In this document: positions 1-10,794 of the stretch, piece by piece
Layout of the letters: every line of letters begins with the position of its first letter
How positions within the stretch are numbered: position 1 is the stretch's first letter
DNA from: Leptospiraceae bacterium
GTDB lineage: Bacteria > Spirochaetota > Leptospiria > Leptospirales > Leptonemataceae
Assembly: GCA_026005135.1 (NCBI GenBank)
Contig: BPKM01000009.1
Coordinates: forward strand, 18,105 to 82,104
DNA length: 64,000 nt
Direction: 5' to 3'
Position numbers and translations under genes: made by a program
The notes under the pieces: model-generated
Seen by the model: the letters and a program-made list of their open reading frames with translations, nothing else
What the model was told of the DNA's origin: nothing
Database searches by the model: none

Positions 1-1406
1 ATGAATTTTTTAAAATCTTTATCTAATTTATTAATAAATTCTTTAAGTGTTATTTTATTCTCTATATATTCTTCTAATTTTTTTTGTGCATTAATAAAAT
101 TATAATAAATATTAAAATCTGGTAAAATATTTTTAAATGCATTATCATTTTTCTTTGATATAATATAAATCTGGTTTCTTAAATCTTTAAAAGAATTATT
201 TATTGGTGTTGCAGTTAATAATAAAACTTTACAATCAGGATTATGGTTTAATATGGTGATTAAATTTTCAAATTTACTTGTTTTATCATTTCTAAAATTA
301 TGACTTTCATCAATAATAAATAATTTAGGTTTATCGTTTTTAAATAATTTATCACTTCTATCATCATATCTTTCCAACCTTTCCAGATCTTCTAAGTCTG
401 AATGAGAACGTACAAAAAATTCTAATTCATCATTTTTAAATTTACTTTCAAAATTTTTATGGAACTGTTTCCAATAACTCATTAATCGTTTCGGACATAT
501 TATTATTATTTCTCTACCCTGCATCTGATAATATTTTGCAATTGCAAGTGCTGTCCAGGTTTTCCCTAAACCTACTGCATCTGCTAATATTGCCCCATTT
601 AATTTTTCTATTTTATAGATTAAACTTCTAACAGCAATTTTCTGGAATTCATACAAACTTTTATATATAATAGTTTCTTCGAGACGTTTAATCTTTTCTT
701 TTTGCTGTTCGTCTTCTATAAGTTGATCCTCAAAAAGCTCAATTAGTATTTTATAGTAAATATCTTCCGGAGAATAAGGCTTTAAAATCTGATCTACTAA
801 TTGCAAAATAAAATCTTTATAGGAAATTTTTTTCTTTTCTTTTTCTATATATATTATTTTATCATTATGAGCTTTAGGGCTATTCCATAATTCTTTAAAC
901 CATTGTTTTAATTCATTATATTCCGACTCTTTACCTGTTTTTGCAATACTCATTTCTACATTGCTGGTTTCTTTTAAACCAAGCCCAGCAGAAGTAAGGT
1001 TTGCACTTCCTGTAACATAAAAACATAATGCATCATCATTTGTATTTTCGAATAAATATAATTTTGCATGGCAAAAATTGGGTTCTAATGTTTTTATCTT
1101 AAAATTCTGATTATTTAATAATGCTTTAATTTTCTCTTTTTCGATAATTACTTTATCTAAATTTTCAATAGAAAGAGAATCATTAATTAGATCAATAAAA
1201 CGTAAAGTTTCAAAGCCATCTTCTTCGTTTACCTCTCCTAAAATACAATTTATTTCTTCTAATTTTGAGCTTAAATCAGCCAAAAAACTTAGTCCCCTTA
1301 AAGAAAAAAATCCAGAAACAAAGTAAAATTTTCCATTAGATGATTTTTCAATTATCCTTTCATTTAAAAAATCATATAAACATTTATTACGATTATCAAT
1401 TAACAT
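1..1406 (-). CDS. PLD-nuclease / SNF2-type helicase fusion, C-terminus beyond window
   Basis: I translated this from the ATG at 1406; it stays open to the window edge (about 468 codons). Residues ~1-155 form a phospholipase-D-like domain with the HAKLYLF motif near residue 113 and GSANLT near 133, as in HKD-family nucleases. Residues ~250-468 are a superfamily 2 helicase core: Walker A ADAVGLGKTW near 275, a DESH Walker B box, and motif III LTATPINN. The helicase C-terminal lobe lies outside the window. Such fusions occur as solitary genes and in phage-defence loci, so a nucleic-acid-processing or defence role is inference. The downstream neighbours are not visible. The 151 bp to the next, divergent gene is AT-rich without recognisable sites. 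Confidence 0.85.
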   Translation of the reverse strand, partial: MLIDNRNKCLYDFLNERIIEKSSNGKFYFVSGFFSLRGLSFLADLSSKLEEINCILGEVNEEDGFETLRFIDLINDSLSIENLDKVIIEKEKIKALLNNQNFKIKTLEPNFCHAKLYLFENTNDDALCFYVTGSANLTSAGLGLKETSNVEMSIAKTGKESEYNELKQWFKELWNSPKAHNDKIIYIEKEKKKISYKDFILQLVDQILKPYSPEDIYYKILIELFEDQLIEDEQQKEKIKRLEETIIYKSLYEFQKIAVRSLIYKIEKLNGAILADAVGLGKTWTALAIAKYYQMQGREIIIICPKRLMSYWKQFHKNFESKFKNDELEFFVRSHSDLEDLERLERYDDRSDKLFKNDKPKLFIIDESHNFRNDKTSKFENLITILNHNPDCKVLLLTATPINNSFKDLRNQIYIISKKNDNAFKNILPDFNIYYNFINAQKKLEEYIENKITLKEFINKLDKDFKKF

Positions 1407-1557
1407 AAAATTATATTATTTTTTTTATAATTTTTTGTCAAACAAATCTTGCATAATAGTTATTGAATTTTAAAATTATTATTTTATAAACAAAAAAATA
1501 ACTTGATAAATAATAAAATATAAATAATTTGATAAAAAATTTCCGAGGCTATTTTTT

Positions 1558-2955
1558 ATGTATTTTAAATATTCTAAATTTTATTTTATAATTATACTAT
1601 TATTACTATTATATTCCAGTTCTATTTATACTGATGCAATTACATTAAAAAATGGTAATGTAATCTTAGGTAATATTGTAGAAGAAAATAAAGATTTAAT
1701 TAAAATAAAAGTTAAATCAATAGATACAAATAATCAAAATGAAAAAATATTAACTATAGAAAGAAAAGAAATTCAAATAATAGAATATGGTTTAACAAAA
1801 AAGGAATTAGAAATAGAAAAAGAACTTATACAAAAACAAATTGATGAACTAAAGAGAAGACAACAACTTTTAGAAGAACAAGAAAAAAAATTGAATAAAG
1901 AAAACGATAAAGATTCTTCTTCTGTTTTATCTAAAAAAAATTTATCGGATAACTCATTGCCATATATCCAAATCCAATATCAATATGGTATAAATAATAG
2001 CAGTATACCCTTTTCTAAAATTTATAGGCTATATAGTAGTGCTTTTATGTTTGGTAATTATATTGTAAGTTCATCAGGCAACATAGCAATATCTCAACTT
2101 TCATCAGAAAGAGCAACTAATAATAGTCAAAATTTTTCTATAATATTAAATAATCAAAATCATCATTATAAAGTGGAAATTAAACGTTCTTCTTTAGATA
2201 ATAATTTCCAAAATTCTTTTTTAATAACTTATGGTAATCAAAGAAGCCCTTATTATAGTAATTTTTCAAACAATGCACCTTTAAATATTTCTAAAAATTT
2301 TCAACAATTATCTGAGTTTACTTATAGTTATGATTTTTATAAAATTTATTCTAAAACAACTAATATAAATTATAGAATTGCTTTTGAAGTTGGTCTTTTT
2401 CAAAATCATATTTTTGTTCATTTGAATTCCTATTTTTACTGGACGTATATATTTAATAATTATCAAAATCTTTCTCAACCAATAAACTCAAATCTTTCAT
2501 TAGTATTTGATTTAGGTAAAGAACCTCTTGTGTATTTAGGATTGAATTTTAATACTATAAATAATAATAAAAATTCCTTTTCTTTAAAAACAATTATATT
2601 AGGAGGGAATTTTAAAGATAGAATAAATATAAAAGAAAATAATTTTAATAATCCTTTATATTTCAATTCAACATCTGATTTAGTTGGTTCTATCGTAGGT
2701 TATAAAATTTCTCTTCATTGGAATAATCATATTTATAATAACTTCTATTTTATTAGTTCTCTGGAATTTTTAGAATTAAAATATCAAATTAATTCCTCTA
2801 AAAATAGTATCTATTTATTAACGAATGATAACAACTCAAGATTTTTTGCTCATAATTTAGAATATTCTAATAAAGAAAACATATATTATCAATCCAATTT
2901 ATACATACTCTTAGGAATAATGTATCAGTTTGATTTTCGCATTTTTGCTAAATAA
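1558..2955 (+). CDS. Secreted, probably outer-membrane beta-barrel protein with ITLKNG domain and coiled coil
   Basis: This 465-residue protein has an N-terminal hydrophobic segment (about residues 8-25) followed by a short beta-rich domain that opens ITLKNGNVILGN. A charged coiled coil (about 80-120, rich in K/E/Q) comes next. The long C-terminal region alternates aromatic and polar residues like a transmembrane barrel and ends in a phenylalanine-rich strand. The same architecture recurs in the broken gene at 39094-40592, so the two are paralogues. I do not recognise a named family; spirochaete genomes carry many such envelope proteins. Its last 31 bp overlap the convergent methyltransferase gene. 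Function is unknown. Confidence 0.75.
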   Translation: MYFKYSKFYFIIILLLLLYSSSIYTDAITLKNGNVILGNIVEENKDLIKIKVKSIDTNNQNEKILTIERKEIQIIEYGLTKKELEIEKELIQKQIDELKRRQQLLEEQEKKLNKENDKDSSSVLSKKNLSDNSLPYIQIQYQYGINNSSIPFSKIYRLYSSAFMFGNYIVSSSGNIAISQLSSERATNNSQNFSIILNNQNHHYKVEIKRSSLDNNFQNSFLITYGNQRSPYYSNFSNNAPLNISKNFQQLSEFTYSYDFYKIYSKTTNINYRIAFEVGLFQNHIFVHLNSYFYWTYIFNNYQNLSQPINSNLSLVFDLGKEPLVYLGLNFNTINNNKNSFSLKTIILGGNFKDRINIKENNFNNPLYFNSTSDLVGSIVGYKISLHWNNHIYNNFYFISSLEFLELKYQINSSKNSIYLLTNDNNSRFFAHNLEYSNKENIYYQSNLYILLGIMYQFDFRIFAK

Positions 2956-3539
2956 AAATCTACACCTGCAAAAAAATATTCTTCATATATAGGATAAAAT
3001 TCTTTTTTTAATGCTACATCAATTTTTCTATTTATATGACATCCATCTCCTATAATTTTCCAGGCTGGATAAATTACATCCTGAAATGTTCCATAAAACC
3101 TATGATTAGAACGAATATGTTCAATTACTAATAATTTACCATTATTATGAAGTAATTGCTTTAAATGTTCAATTACAAGTTCTAAATTACCAACAGAACA
3201 TAATGTTAATGTTGAAACAATTGTATTAAATCTGGGTAATTGCGAAATTAAATGTTTATTTTCTATTGAATCAACAATAAATTGAATTTTATCAATTTTA
3301 TCAGGAAATTTTTTTTTAATTTGTTCCACCATATAAGGTGATTTTTCTATAATAGTTAAATCGAAATCAGGAGAAAAATTATAAAAACAAAGATTAGCTC
3401 CTGTTCCAGCACCTATTTCCAGAACAGGAGGCTTAACTTCTTGTAATAAAAATTTTCTCTTTTCTTTTAATATCTTATTTTCTAAAACTCCCATTACAGG
3501 ATCATATAAATGAGAAAAAATCTTTGAATATTTAGACAT
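2925..3539 (-). CDS. Class I SAM-dependent methyltransferase
   Basis: This 204-residue protein has the SAM-binding motif I LEIGAGTGAN (about residues 40-50), an acidic motif II, and a motif IV/post-I region (STLTLCSV) typical of class I methyltransferases. It resembles the METTL7/phospholipid-methyltransferase-like group in length and in starting close to the Rossmann fold. The substrate cannot be read from sequence. It lies 5 bp downstream of the FabG-like gene on the same strand, which suggests co-transcription and perhaps a lipid connection (inference). Confidence 0.8.
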   Translation of the reverse strand: MSKYSKIFSHLYDPVMGVLENKILKEKRKFLLQEVKPPVLEIGAGTGANLCFYNFSPDFDLTIIEKSPYMVEQIKKKFPDKIDKIQFIVDSIENKHLISQLPRFNTIVSTLTLCSVGNLELVIEHLKQLLHNNGKLLVIEHIRSNHRFYGTFQDVIYPAWKIIGDGCHINRKIDVALKKEFYPIYEEYFFAGVDFYLAKMRKSN

Positions 3540-3544
3540 ATTTA

Positions 3545-4306
3545 TTATAATCCAATAACCGTTCCACCATCAATTCTTATTACATTTCCTGTAATAAAAG
3601 AAGCATCATCTGAACATAAAAATCTTACAACACGAGAAATATCTTTAACCTGTCCTGGTCTTCCGAGAGGAACAGATTTTCTTAATTCTTCTTTAACTGC
3701 TTCTGGTAATGCATCTGTTAAATCAGTTTGTACATATCCCGGACATATTGCATTACATAATAAACCTTTCTTTGCATATTCTCTTGCAACAACCTTTGTA
3801 AAACCAATTAAACCTGCTTTACTTGCTGCATAATTTGCCTGTCCTACCTGTCCAATTAATCCAGAAACGGAACTTACATTGATAATCCTTCCACCATCTT
3901 TTGCTTTAAGTAGCATAGGTAGAAATTCCCTTGTTACTAAGAAGGGTCCTTTTAAATTTACATTGATTACAATATCCCATTCTTCTTCTTTCATCCTCAA
4001 TAAAAGATTATCACGCAAAATTCCAGCATTATTTACTAAAAAGTCTAAGCCACCAAATGCTGCTTTTACTTTTTCTGCTGCTTGTTTTACTTGATCACTT
4101 TTTGTAACATCGCAAGCAATAGCTATACATTTTACATTATACTTTTCCGAAATCTCTTTTGCTGTTTTTTCGCAATCTTCCTGTCTAATATCAAGTATAA
4201 CCTGATTAGCTCCCCATTCTGCCAAATCTTCTGCTATTGCTCTACCAATTCCTCTTGCTGAGCCTGTTACTAAGGCTACTTTTCCTTCAAATGGTCTTGT
4301 TGACAT
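3545..4306 (-). CDS. fabG: 3-oxoacyl-[ACP] reductase-like short-chain dehydrogenase
   Basis: The 253-residue SDR shows the NAD(P) glycine motif TGSARGIG (about 15-22), NNAG (about 92-95), and the catalytic Ser (~146), Tyr (~159) and Lys (~163) in a YAASK context. Length and the C-terminal FITGNVIRIDGG match FabG/PhaB-type ketoacyl reductases that reduce 3-ketoacyl-ACP or acetoacetyl-CoA with NADPH. A purine-rich ribosome binding site precedes the ATG. It is the first of two tightly spaced genes with the methyltransferase. An acetoacetyl-CoA reductase role cannot be excluded because no other fatty-acid genes are adjacent. Confidence 0.85.
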   Translation of the reverse strand: MSTRPFEGKVALVTGSARGIGRAIAEDLAEWGANQVILDIRQEDCEKTAKEISEKYNVKCIAIACDVTKSDQVKQAAEKVKAAFGGLDFLVNNAGILRDNLLLRMKEEEWDIVINVNLKGPFLVTREFLPMLLKAKDGGRIINVSSVSGLIGQVGQANYAASKAGLIGFTKVVAREYAKKGLLCNAICPGYVQTDLTDALPEAVKEELRKSVPLGRPGQVKDISRVVRFLCSDDASFITGNVIRIDGGTVIGL

Positions 4307-4522
4307 ATCCCCTTTTTTTAGAATTTGACTTAAAAATCAAGTTTTTTATATTTTTTAAAATAGATTTAGAATTACTTTTTATAAAATCTTATCAAATAAA
4401 TTTATGTTAACTAAAAAGACTTAAAGCGATAAATTATTATGAATATCTATTAAAAAAATTATGAACCTTTTATTTCATTTTGAGAAAAAAACTCATAAAA
4501 AATAATAATAGATTCTAAATTT

Positions 4523-4594
4523 GGCTTTGTTGCATAAACATTAATTATTTGCTATTTATTAAGAATATTTATCAATATTTTAGATAATTTTTCA
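4523..4594 (+). repeat. 5' fragment of the IS5/IS903-like MITE
   Basis: The left end GGCTTTGTTGCATAAA and the following ~55 bases align with the left half of the complete element at 40327-40505, including the shared words ATTTGCTATTTAT and ATTTATCAA. The right terminal repeat is missing and similarity fades before the prfA stop codon. The remaining intergenic sequence 4307-4645 is AT-rich and I see nothing else in it. It is an old or truncated insertion. Confidence 0.7.
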
Positions 4595-4645
4595 CTTATT
4601 TATTTTTGTGATTACGATCAACATAAACAATTATTTATCTTGATT

Positions 4646-5752
4646 CTAAGCCGATAAGATTTGTTTTTTTCGCATTTCTTCGAGTTTTTGTAATTTTTCG
4701 TGTTTTACGAGTTCTTCTAATAGGGGAAGGATATTTCCTTCCATAAATTCATCTAAATTATACATGGTAAAATTAATTCTATGATCTGTAACTCTTCCTT
4801 GGGGAAAATTATAGGTTCTAATACGTTCAGAACGATCTCCTGTCTTTACTTGATTTTTTTTAAGATCTGCTAATTCCTTATGTTGCTGTTCTTCGTGCAT
4901 TTGTTTTAATCTTGCTCTTAAAATCTTCATTGCTTTTGCTTTATTTTTATGTTGTGATCGCTCATCCTGGCAACTTACAACAATTCCCGTTGGAATATGT
5001 GTAATTCTTACTGCAGATTCTGTTTTATTAACATGCTGACCACCAGCACCACTTGCACGAAAAACATCAATTCTTAAATCTTTTTCATCTATATGGAAAT
5101 CAGACTCTTCTACTTCTGGTAGTACCGCTACTGTTACTGCACTGGTATGGATTCTTCCTCCACTTTCTGTTATAGGAATTCGTTGTACCCGATGTGCTCC
5201 TGCTTCTTGATGTAATAATTCATAAGCTCTATCCCCTTCTACGCTAAAAACAATTTCTTTATATCCTCCTAATCCTGTTTCTGATAAAGATAATACCTCT
5301 ACTTTAAAACCCATATCATCACAAAACTTACTATACATACGAAATAAATCTGCTGCAAATAAAGCTGCTTCTTCTCCTCCTGTCCCTGCTCGGATTTCCA
5401 TAATAATATTTTTTCCTTCATTGGGATCTGGTTCTAATAATAAAGATTCAATTTCAAATTCATGCTCATTTAAATAGTTATCTAATTCCTCTAATTCCAT
5501 TTCTGCTATTTCTTTTAATTCCTTATCTGCCTTAGGATCATTTAAAATCTCTTTTGCTTCTTCGTAAGCCTTGATTTTTTGTATAAAATTTTTTATATCA
5601 TCAATATAAGATTGTAATTTACGATGTTCTTGTGATAATTCTTTAAATTTTTCTTGATTATTAATAATATCTGGTTGGCTTAATAAATTTTCTAATTCAT
5701 TATAACGATCCAGTTCTTTTTGTAAATGATCCCTTAATTGACTCCAGTTCAT
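4646..5752 (-). CDS. prfA: Peptide chain release factor 1
   Basis: The 368-residue protein carries the peptidyl-tRNA hydrolysis motif GAGGQHVNK (GGQ at about 237-239) and the tripeptide codon-recognition motif in RF1 form (PIT, about 193-195, where RF2 has SPF). It therefore reads UAA and UAG on the ribosome. Length is normal for RF1. The gene follows gltX on the same strand with a 46-bp gap. The stop codon lies close to the MITE fragment, but the C-terminus looks complete. Confidence 0.97.
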   Translation of the reverse strand: MNWSQLRDHLQKELDRYNELENLLSQPDIINNQEKFKELSQEHRKLQSYIDDIKNFIQKIKAYEEAKEILNDPKADKELKEIAEMELEELDNYLNEHEFEIESLLLEPDPNEGKNIIMEIRAGTGGEEAALFAADLFRMYSKFCDDMGFKVEVLSLSETGLGGYKEIVFSVEGDRAYELLHQEAGAHRVQRIPITESGGRIHTSAVTVAVLPEVEESDFHIDEKDLRIDVFRASGAGGQHVNKTESAVRITHIPTGIVVSCQDERSQHKNKAKAMKILRARLKQMHEEQQHKELADLKKNQVKTGDRSERIRTYNFPQGRVTDHRINFTMYNLDEFMEGNILPLLEELVKHEKLQKLEEMRKKQILSA

Positions 5753-5798
5753 ATACTTATCCTATTATAATATAAAAAAATTAATTGTAAATACTTTT

Positions 5799-7371
<1,573 letters not shown>

Positions 7372-7794
7372 TCATTTAATATATTTAAATTGATTTCTTA
7401 AATCATAATCTGTAATATGAAAAACAACATCATAAATATCCTGTTCTTCGGAAACTCTTTTAAAATATACTATTTTACCTTTTTTTTCGATCAATTTTTT
7501 AATCTGTTGTTTACCATTATAAGTTATATTAACATAAACAAATGGTTCCTGTAATAAATATTCTAAAGCTAAAGGGATAACTTCTTTCTTAGCTATTTTT
7601 AACCCTTCAACATAATTACTTGCACGAATCTGAAAATAAACCTGATAGGTAGAACTGCTTATTAATCCAGTTCTTTTATATTCTTTGGGTAATCCATATT
7701 TTAAGTAATATACTTCTTTTATATAATCCTTTTTAGATGCACAAAAAGAAAAAAAAATTATGAAGATAAATATTGCATAAATTGATCTGCCCAT
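7372..7794 (-). CDS. Small predicted lipoprotein of unknown function
   Basis: This 140-residue protein starts with a short hydrophobic signal ending FFSFCAS, a plausible spirochaete-type lipobox with Cys at about residue 18. The mature part is a mixed-charge domain with no family I recognise. It starts inside the 3' end of lipB (37-bp overlap) and ends 9 bp before gltX, so it is very probably translated from the same message. No function is assigned. Confidence 0.7.
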   Translation of the reverse strand: MGRSIYAIFIFIIFFSFCASKKDYIKEVYYLKYGLPKEYKRTGLISSSTYQVYFQIRASNYVEGLKIAKKEVIPLALEYLLQEPFVYVNITYNGKQQIKKLIEKKGKIVYFKRVSEEQDIYDVVFHITDYDLRNQFKYIK

Positions 7795-8432
7795 TTTTTA
7801 CAAAAATCAATTTTTTTATAATTGAATTCATCGTCATCTATTTTCTTATCCACAAGATTCTTCTGCTCTATGATATTTTTTATAGAATTCATTTTTAAAT
7901 TTTTATATCCACAAGGGAAAATATAATTAAAAGTATTTAAACCATTGCAATAATTAATAGCAATACCAGACGAAGTAAATCCTTTACGAATTTCTAATCC
8001 CATAGAAACTATTTTTTCATTCTTTTCTGTATATAAACCCGGCATATCTTCTTTATAGATTAAGGAAATTCCATATTCTAAATAGATTAAATCTTTTGTT
8101 ATATTTATAATAATTTGAATAACATCTGTTATGGATATTTTTCTTTTTTTTAAATCTAAATGTATATATATAATAATTTGTCCTAATTCATGAGCTGTTA
8201 AATCTCCTCCTCGTTTAACATAATATATTTCTATTCCCTTTTTTTGAATAAATTCTTCTGGTATTTTAAAACTTTCTTTTTTATATTGAATACCAGCAGT
8301 TATAACAGGAAAATGATCACAAAATAAAAGATTTTCTTTACGCTTTTTTCTAAAATATTCCGCTAATTTTAAATATCTCTGATAAGAAAGTGTTTTAAAA
8401 TAATAAATATCTATATTTTTAATTTTATTCAT
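7758..8432 (-). CDS. lipB: Octanoyl-[ACP]:protein N-octanoyltransferase
   Basis: LipB transfers octanoate from ACP to lipoyl domains. The sequence shows the RGG..TAHE.GQ motif (canonical RGG..T.H.PGQ), the lysine segment KIVSMGLEIRKG, and the catalytic cysteine in FPCGYKN. I chose the ATG at 8432 because the longer frame begins with TTG at 8459 inside pcm. The chosen ATG overlaps the pcm stop by 8 nt (ATGAATAA), typical of translational coupling. The proline of the GQ motif is a leucine here (HELGQ), a mild departure from the consensus. Confidence 0.9.
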   Translation of the reverse strand: MNKIKNIDIYYFKTLSYQRYLKLAEYFRKKRKENLLFCDHFPVITAGIQYKKESFKIPEEFIQKKGIEIYYVKRGGDLTAHELGQIIIYIHLDLKKRKISITDVIQIIINITKDLIYLEYGISLIYKEDMPGLYTEKNEKIVSMGLEIRKGFTSSGIAINYCNGLNTFNYIFPCGYKNLKMNSIKNIIEQKNLVDKKIDDDEFNYKKIDFCKKWADQFMQYLSS

Positions 8433-9087
8433 AATCTTTTTCTTTAACAAGAGGAACAAATCGAACTGGAATAATATTTTCTTCTATAAAATTGTTTTCG
8501 CCAATTTTTTTGATTTTTAATAAATCCTGATAAACAATTCCAACAGGTAAAACCATAATACCACCAATTTTTAATTGTTTCTTCCATGATTCTGGTATTT
8601 TTTTAGGTGCAGCAGCTGAAATAATTCTATCAAAGGGAGCATATTCGGGTAACCCTTCATATCCATTTTTGCAAAAAAAATGAACATTCTTAACACCAAA
8701 TCGTTTTAAATTATTTTTTGCAAATTCTATTAATGATGGTACAATCTCTATTGTATATACTTCCTTTGCTAATTCTGACAATATTGCTGTTTGATATCCA
8801 CTTCCTGTACCAATTTCTAAAACTTTTTCATTTCCTGTAAGTTCCAGTAAATCTGTCATTAATGCTACAATATAAGGTTGAGAAATGGTCTGTCCATAAC
8901 CAATACTTAAAGGTCCATCTGTATAGGCATATGGTTTGTCTTTTTCTCTTACAAAATATTCTCTCGGAAATTTTCGCATTGCATTCAAAACATTTGTGTT
9001 GGTTACTCCTCTATATACAATTTGATTTTTTATCATATCTTCTAATACTTCTTTATTATATGGTAATGAATTAAAATGATTTGACAT
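8425..9087 (-). CDS. pcm: Protein-L-isoaspartate O-methyltransferase
   Basis: The 220-residue protein has the PCMT hallmark SIGYGQTISQPYIVALMT and the SAM motif LEIGTGSGYQTAIL. PCMT methylates isoaspartyl residues in damaged proteins to start their repair. It opens the minus-strand run pcm-lipB-lipoprotein-gltX. Its ATG is 37 bp from the divergent UbiB-like gene, so the promoters of both must lie in that short gap. Confidence 0.93.
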   Translation of the reverse strand: MSNHFNSLPYNKEVLEDMIKNQIVYRGVTNTNVLNAMRKFPREYFVREKDKPYAYTDGPLSIGYGQTISQPYIVALMTDLLELTGNEKVLEIGTGSGYQTAILSELAKEVYTIEIVPSLIEFAKNNLKRFGVKNVHFFCKNGYEGLPEYAPFDRIISAAAPKKIPESWKKQLKIGGIMVLPVGIVYQDLLKIKKIGENNFIEENIIPVRFVPLVKEKDYE

Positions 9088-9124
9088 ATTATCCAGCTTT
9101 TAGTATATTAATGTTTTAGTTTTT

Positions 9125-10402
9125 ATGAATGATAATAATTTTATTTCTGGAACATTTTCAAGACTTTTTCGACTTGGCGAAACAGCAGGCCGAATTGGAT
9201 ATGCTTTTTTAAAAAATTTTGGTTCTTATCATAATATAGATCTGGATCAAATTATAAAAGCAGTTGATACTCTTTCTCGTCTAAAAGGCGCCCCAATGAA
9301 AGTAGGCCAGATGTTAAGCCTGCATGAAGATTTATTACCTCCAGAAATTATTGAAATATTTAAAGTTTTACAAAAAGATTCTCCTCCAATGCCATTTTCT
9401 ACGGTAAAAACAATCCTTGAACAAGAATTAAAAGAAAAATTATCTGATTTTGATTCTATCGAAGAAAAACCATTTGCTTCTGCTTCCATAGGGCAAGTAC
9501 ATAAAGCTACCTTAAAAACAAAAGAAAAAGTTATCTTAAAAATTCAATATCCCGGTATTCGAAAATCCATTCAATCTGATCTTACTACCATAAAATTAAT
9601 TTTATCTCCTTTATTTAAGGCATTAGAAATTCCTTTCGATCCAGTATGGGAAGAAATTAGAGAACGGTTATTAGAAGAAGTCGATTATATACATGAATTA
9701 AATAATTTAAAAACTTTTCATCAATTTGTTTCTATTCCTGGTTTAGTTTTTCCTATATATTTTGGAGAATATTCTACTACAGAAGTTTTAACATTAAGTT
9801 TTGAAGAATCTTATAATTTTAATGAAGTAACAAAACATTCCCAATATCAAGAATATCATGAATCGTGGATATATATTTTATTAAAATTAATTATTTTTGG
9901 ATTATTTCGATATAAAATTTTACATGTTGACCCTAATTCTGCAAATTTTGGTTTTCGAGAAAATCAGGTTATATTATACGATTTTGGATGTATAAAAAAA
10001 GTTCCAAACTCTATCTCTATAGCATACAAAAAAACAGCCTATGCAATTCTGAATCATGAATGGGATAAAGCATCTCATTACCTTTTTGAAGCTGGTATTA
10101 AAACCAAAGATAATCAGCCTCTATCTGAAAAGTTTTTAAAGCCACATTTAGAAATTATAGAAGAAATTTTTCCAGATAAAGAAACCTACTTTGGAGAAGA
10201 TTCTAAAATTTACCAACGTTTATTACAAATTGCAAGAGATAGCTGGAAAGAAGCAAAAGATATAATTTTTCCCAAAGATCTTGTTTTTATTCATCGAAAT
10301 TTAATTGGACATTTTGGTAATTTAAGAAAATTGCGTGTTAAAAAGAACTGGAGAAAAGTATTTCTCGAACTTTTAGATCAAACCAATGAAAGCGAAAAGT
10401 AA
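9125..10402 (+). CDS. ABC1/UbiB (AarF) family atypical kinase-like protein
   Basis: This 425-residue protein contains the family signature APMKVGQMLS (KxGQ motif), the Ala-rich loop replacement ASIGQVH, a lysine in VILKIQYPG, and a DFG-like metal site in LYDFGCIKK. UbiB-family proteins are ATP-binding membrane-associated proteins supporting isoprenoid-quinone synthesis or lipid homeostasis. Whether it serves quinone synthesis here cannot be told, since no ubi/men genes are adjacent. The C-terminal portion (after ~300) is charged and carries no obvious transmembrane pair. Confidence 0.88.
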   Translation: MNDNNFISGTFSRLFRLGETAGRIGYAFLKNFGSYHNIDLDQIIKAVDTLSRLKGAPMKVGQMLSLHEDLLPPEIIEIFKVLQKDSPPMPFSTVKTILEQELKEKLSDFDSIEEKPFASASIGQVHKATLKTKEKVILKIQYPGIRKSIQSDLTTIKLILSPLFKALEIPFDPVWEEIRERLLEEVDYIHELNNLKTFHQFVSIPGLVFPIYFGEYSTTEVLTLSFEESYNFNEVTKHSQYQEYHESWIYILLKLIIFGLFRYKILHVDPNSANFGFRENQVILYDFGCIKKVPNSISIAYKKTAYAILNHEWDKASHYLFEAGIKTKDNQPLSEKFLKPHLEIIEEIFPDKETYFGEDSKIYQRLLQIARDSWKEAKDIIFPKDLVFIHRNLIGHFGNLRKLRVKKNWRKVFLELLDQTNESEK

Positions 10403-10601
10403 TAAAAAAATTATTTATTATTCTTATGGAGTTGATCTATTTGGCTACTATTATTTAGAATCTACTTTAAAAAATAAAAATAAAATATCAAAAAAATATA
10501 AAATTTATAATGATTCAATCCATTTTATCCTCTCCTTGGATAAGGAATTATATAAATATGATCAAAAAAATTATAATATAATAATACTAAATAAAAATTA
10601 A
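10386..10601 (+). CDS. Short ORF, doubtful
   Basis: A 71-codon frame starts inside the last codons of the UbiB-like gene (17-bp overlap). It encodes a Lys/Tyr/Asn-rich peptide with no recognisable motif. Its composition is what random AT-rich sequence would give, and no ribosome binding site is evident. It could be a coupled small gene or chance. The rest of the gap to 10794 is AT-rich with nothing recognisable. Confidence 0.2.
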   Translation: MKAKSNKKIIYYSYGVDLFGYYYLESTLKNKNKISKKYKIYNDSIHFILSLDKELYKYDQKNYNIIILNKN

Positions 10602-10794
10602 GATAACTTTTTACAATTTATACATTGCAGTTTATTTTTTAGATTACCTTATCGATATAACTTTTTACATTAGATTTAAAGTATATAATTTTAAAGAATC
10701 CTTCTGATATCTTATATCTTAATAATATTTTTTAATTTCATAATTTTAATACACTAAAATAGTAAGCGCTCAATTTATATTTTCGTAAATTATT

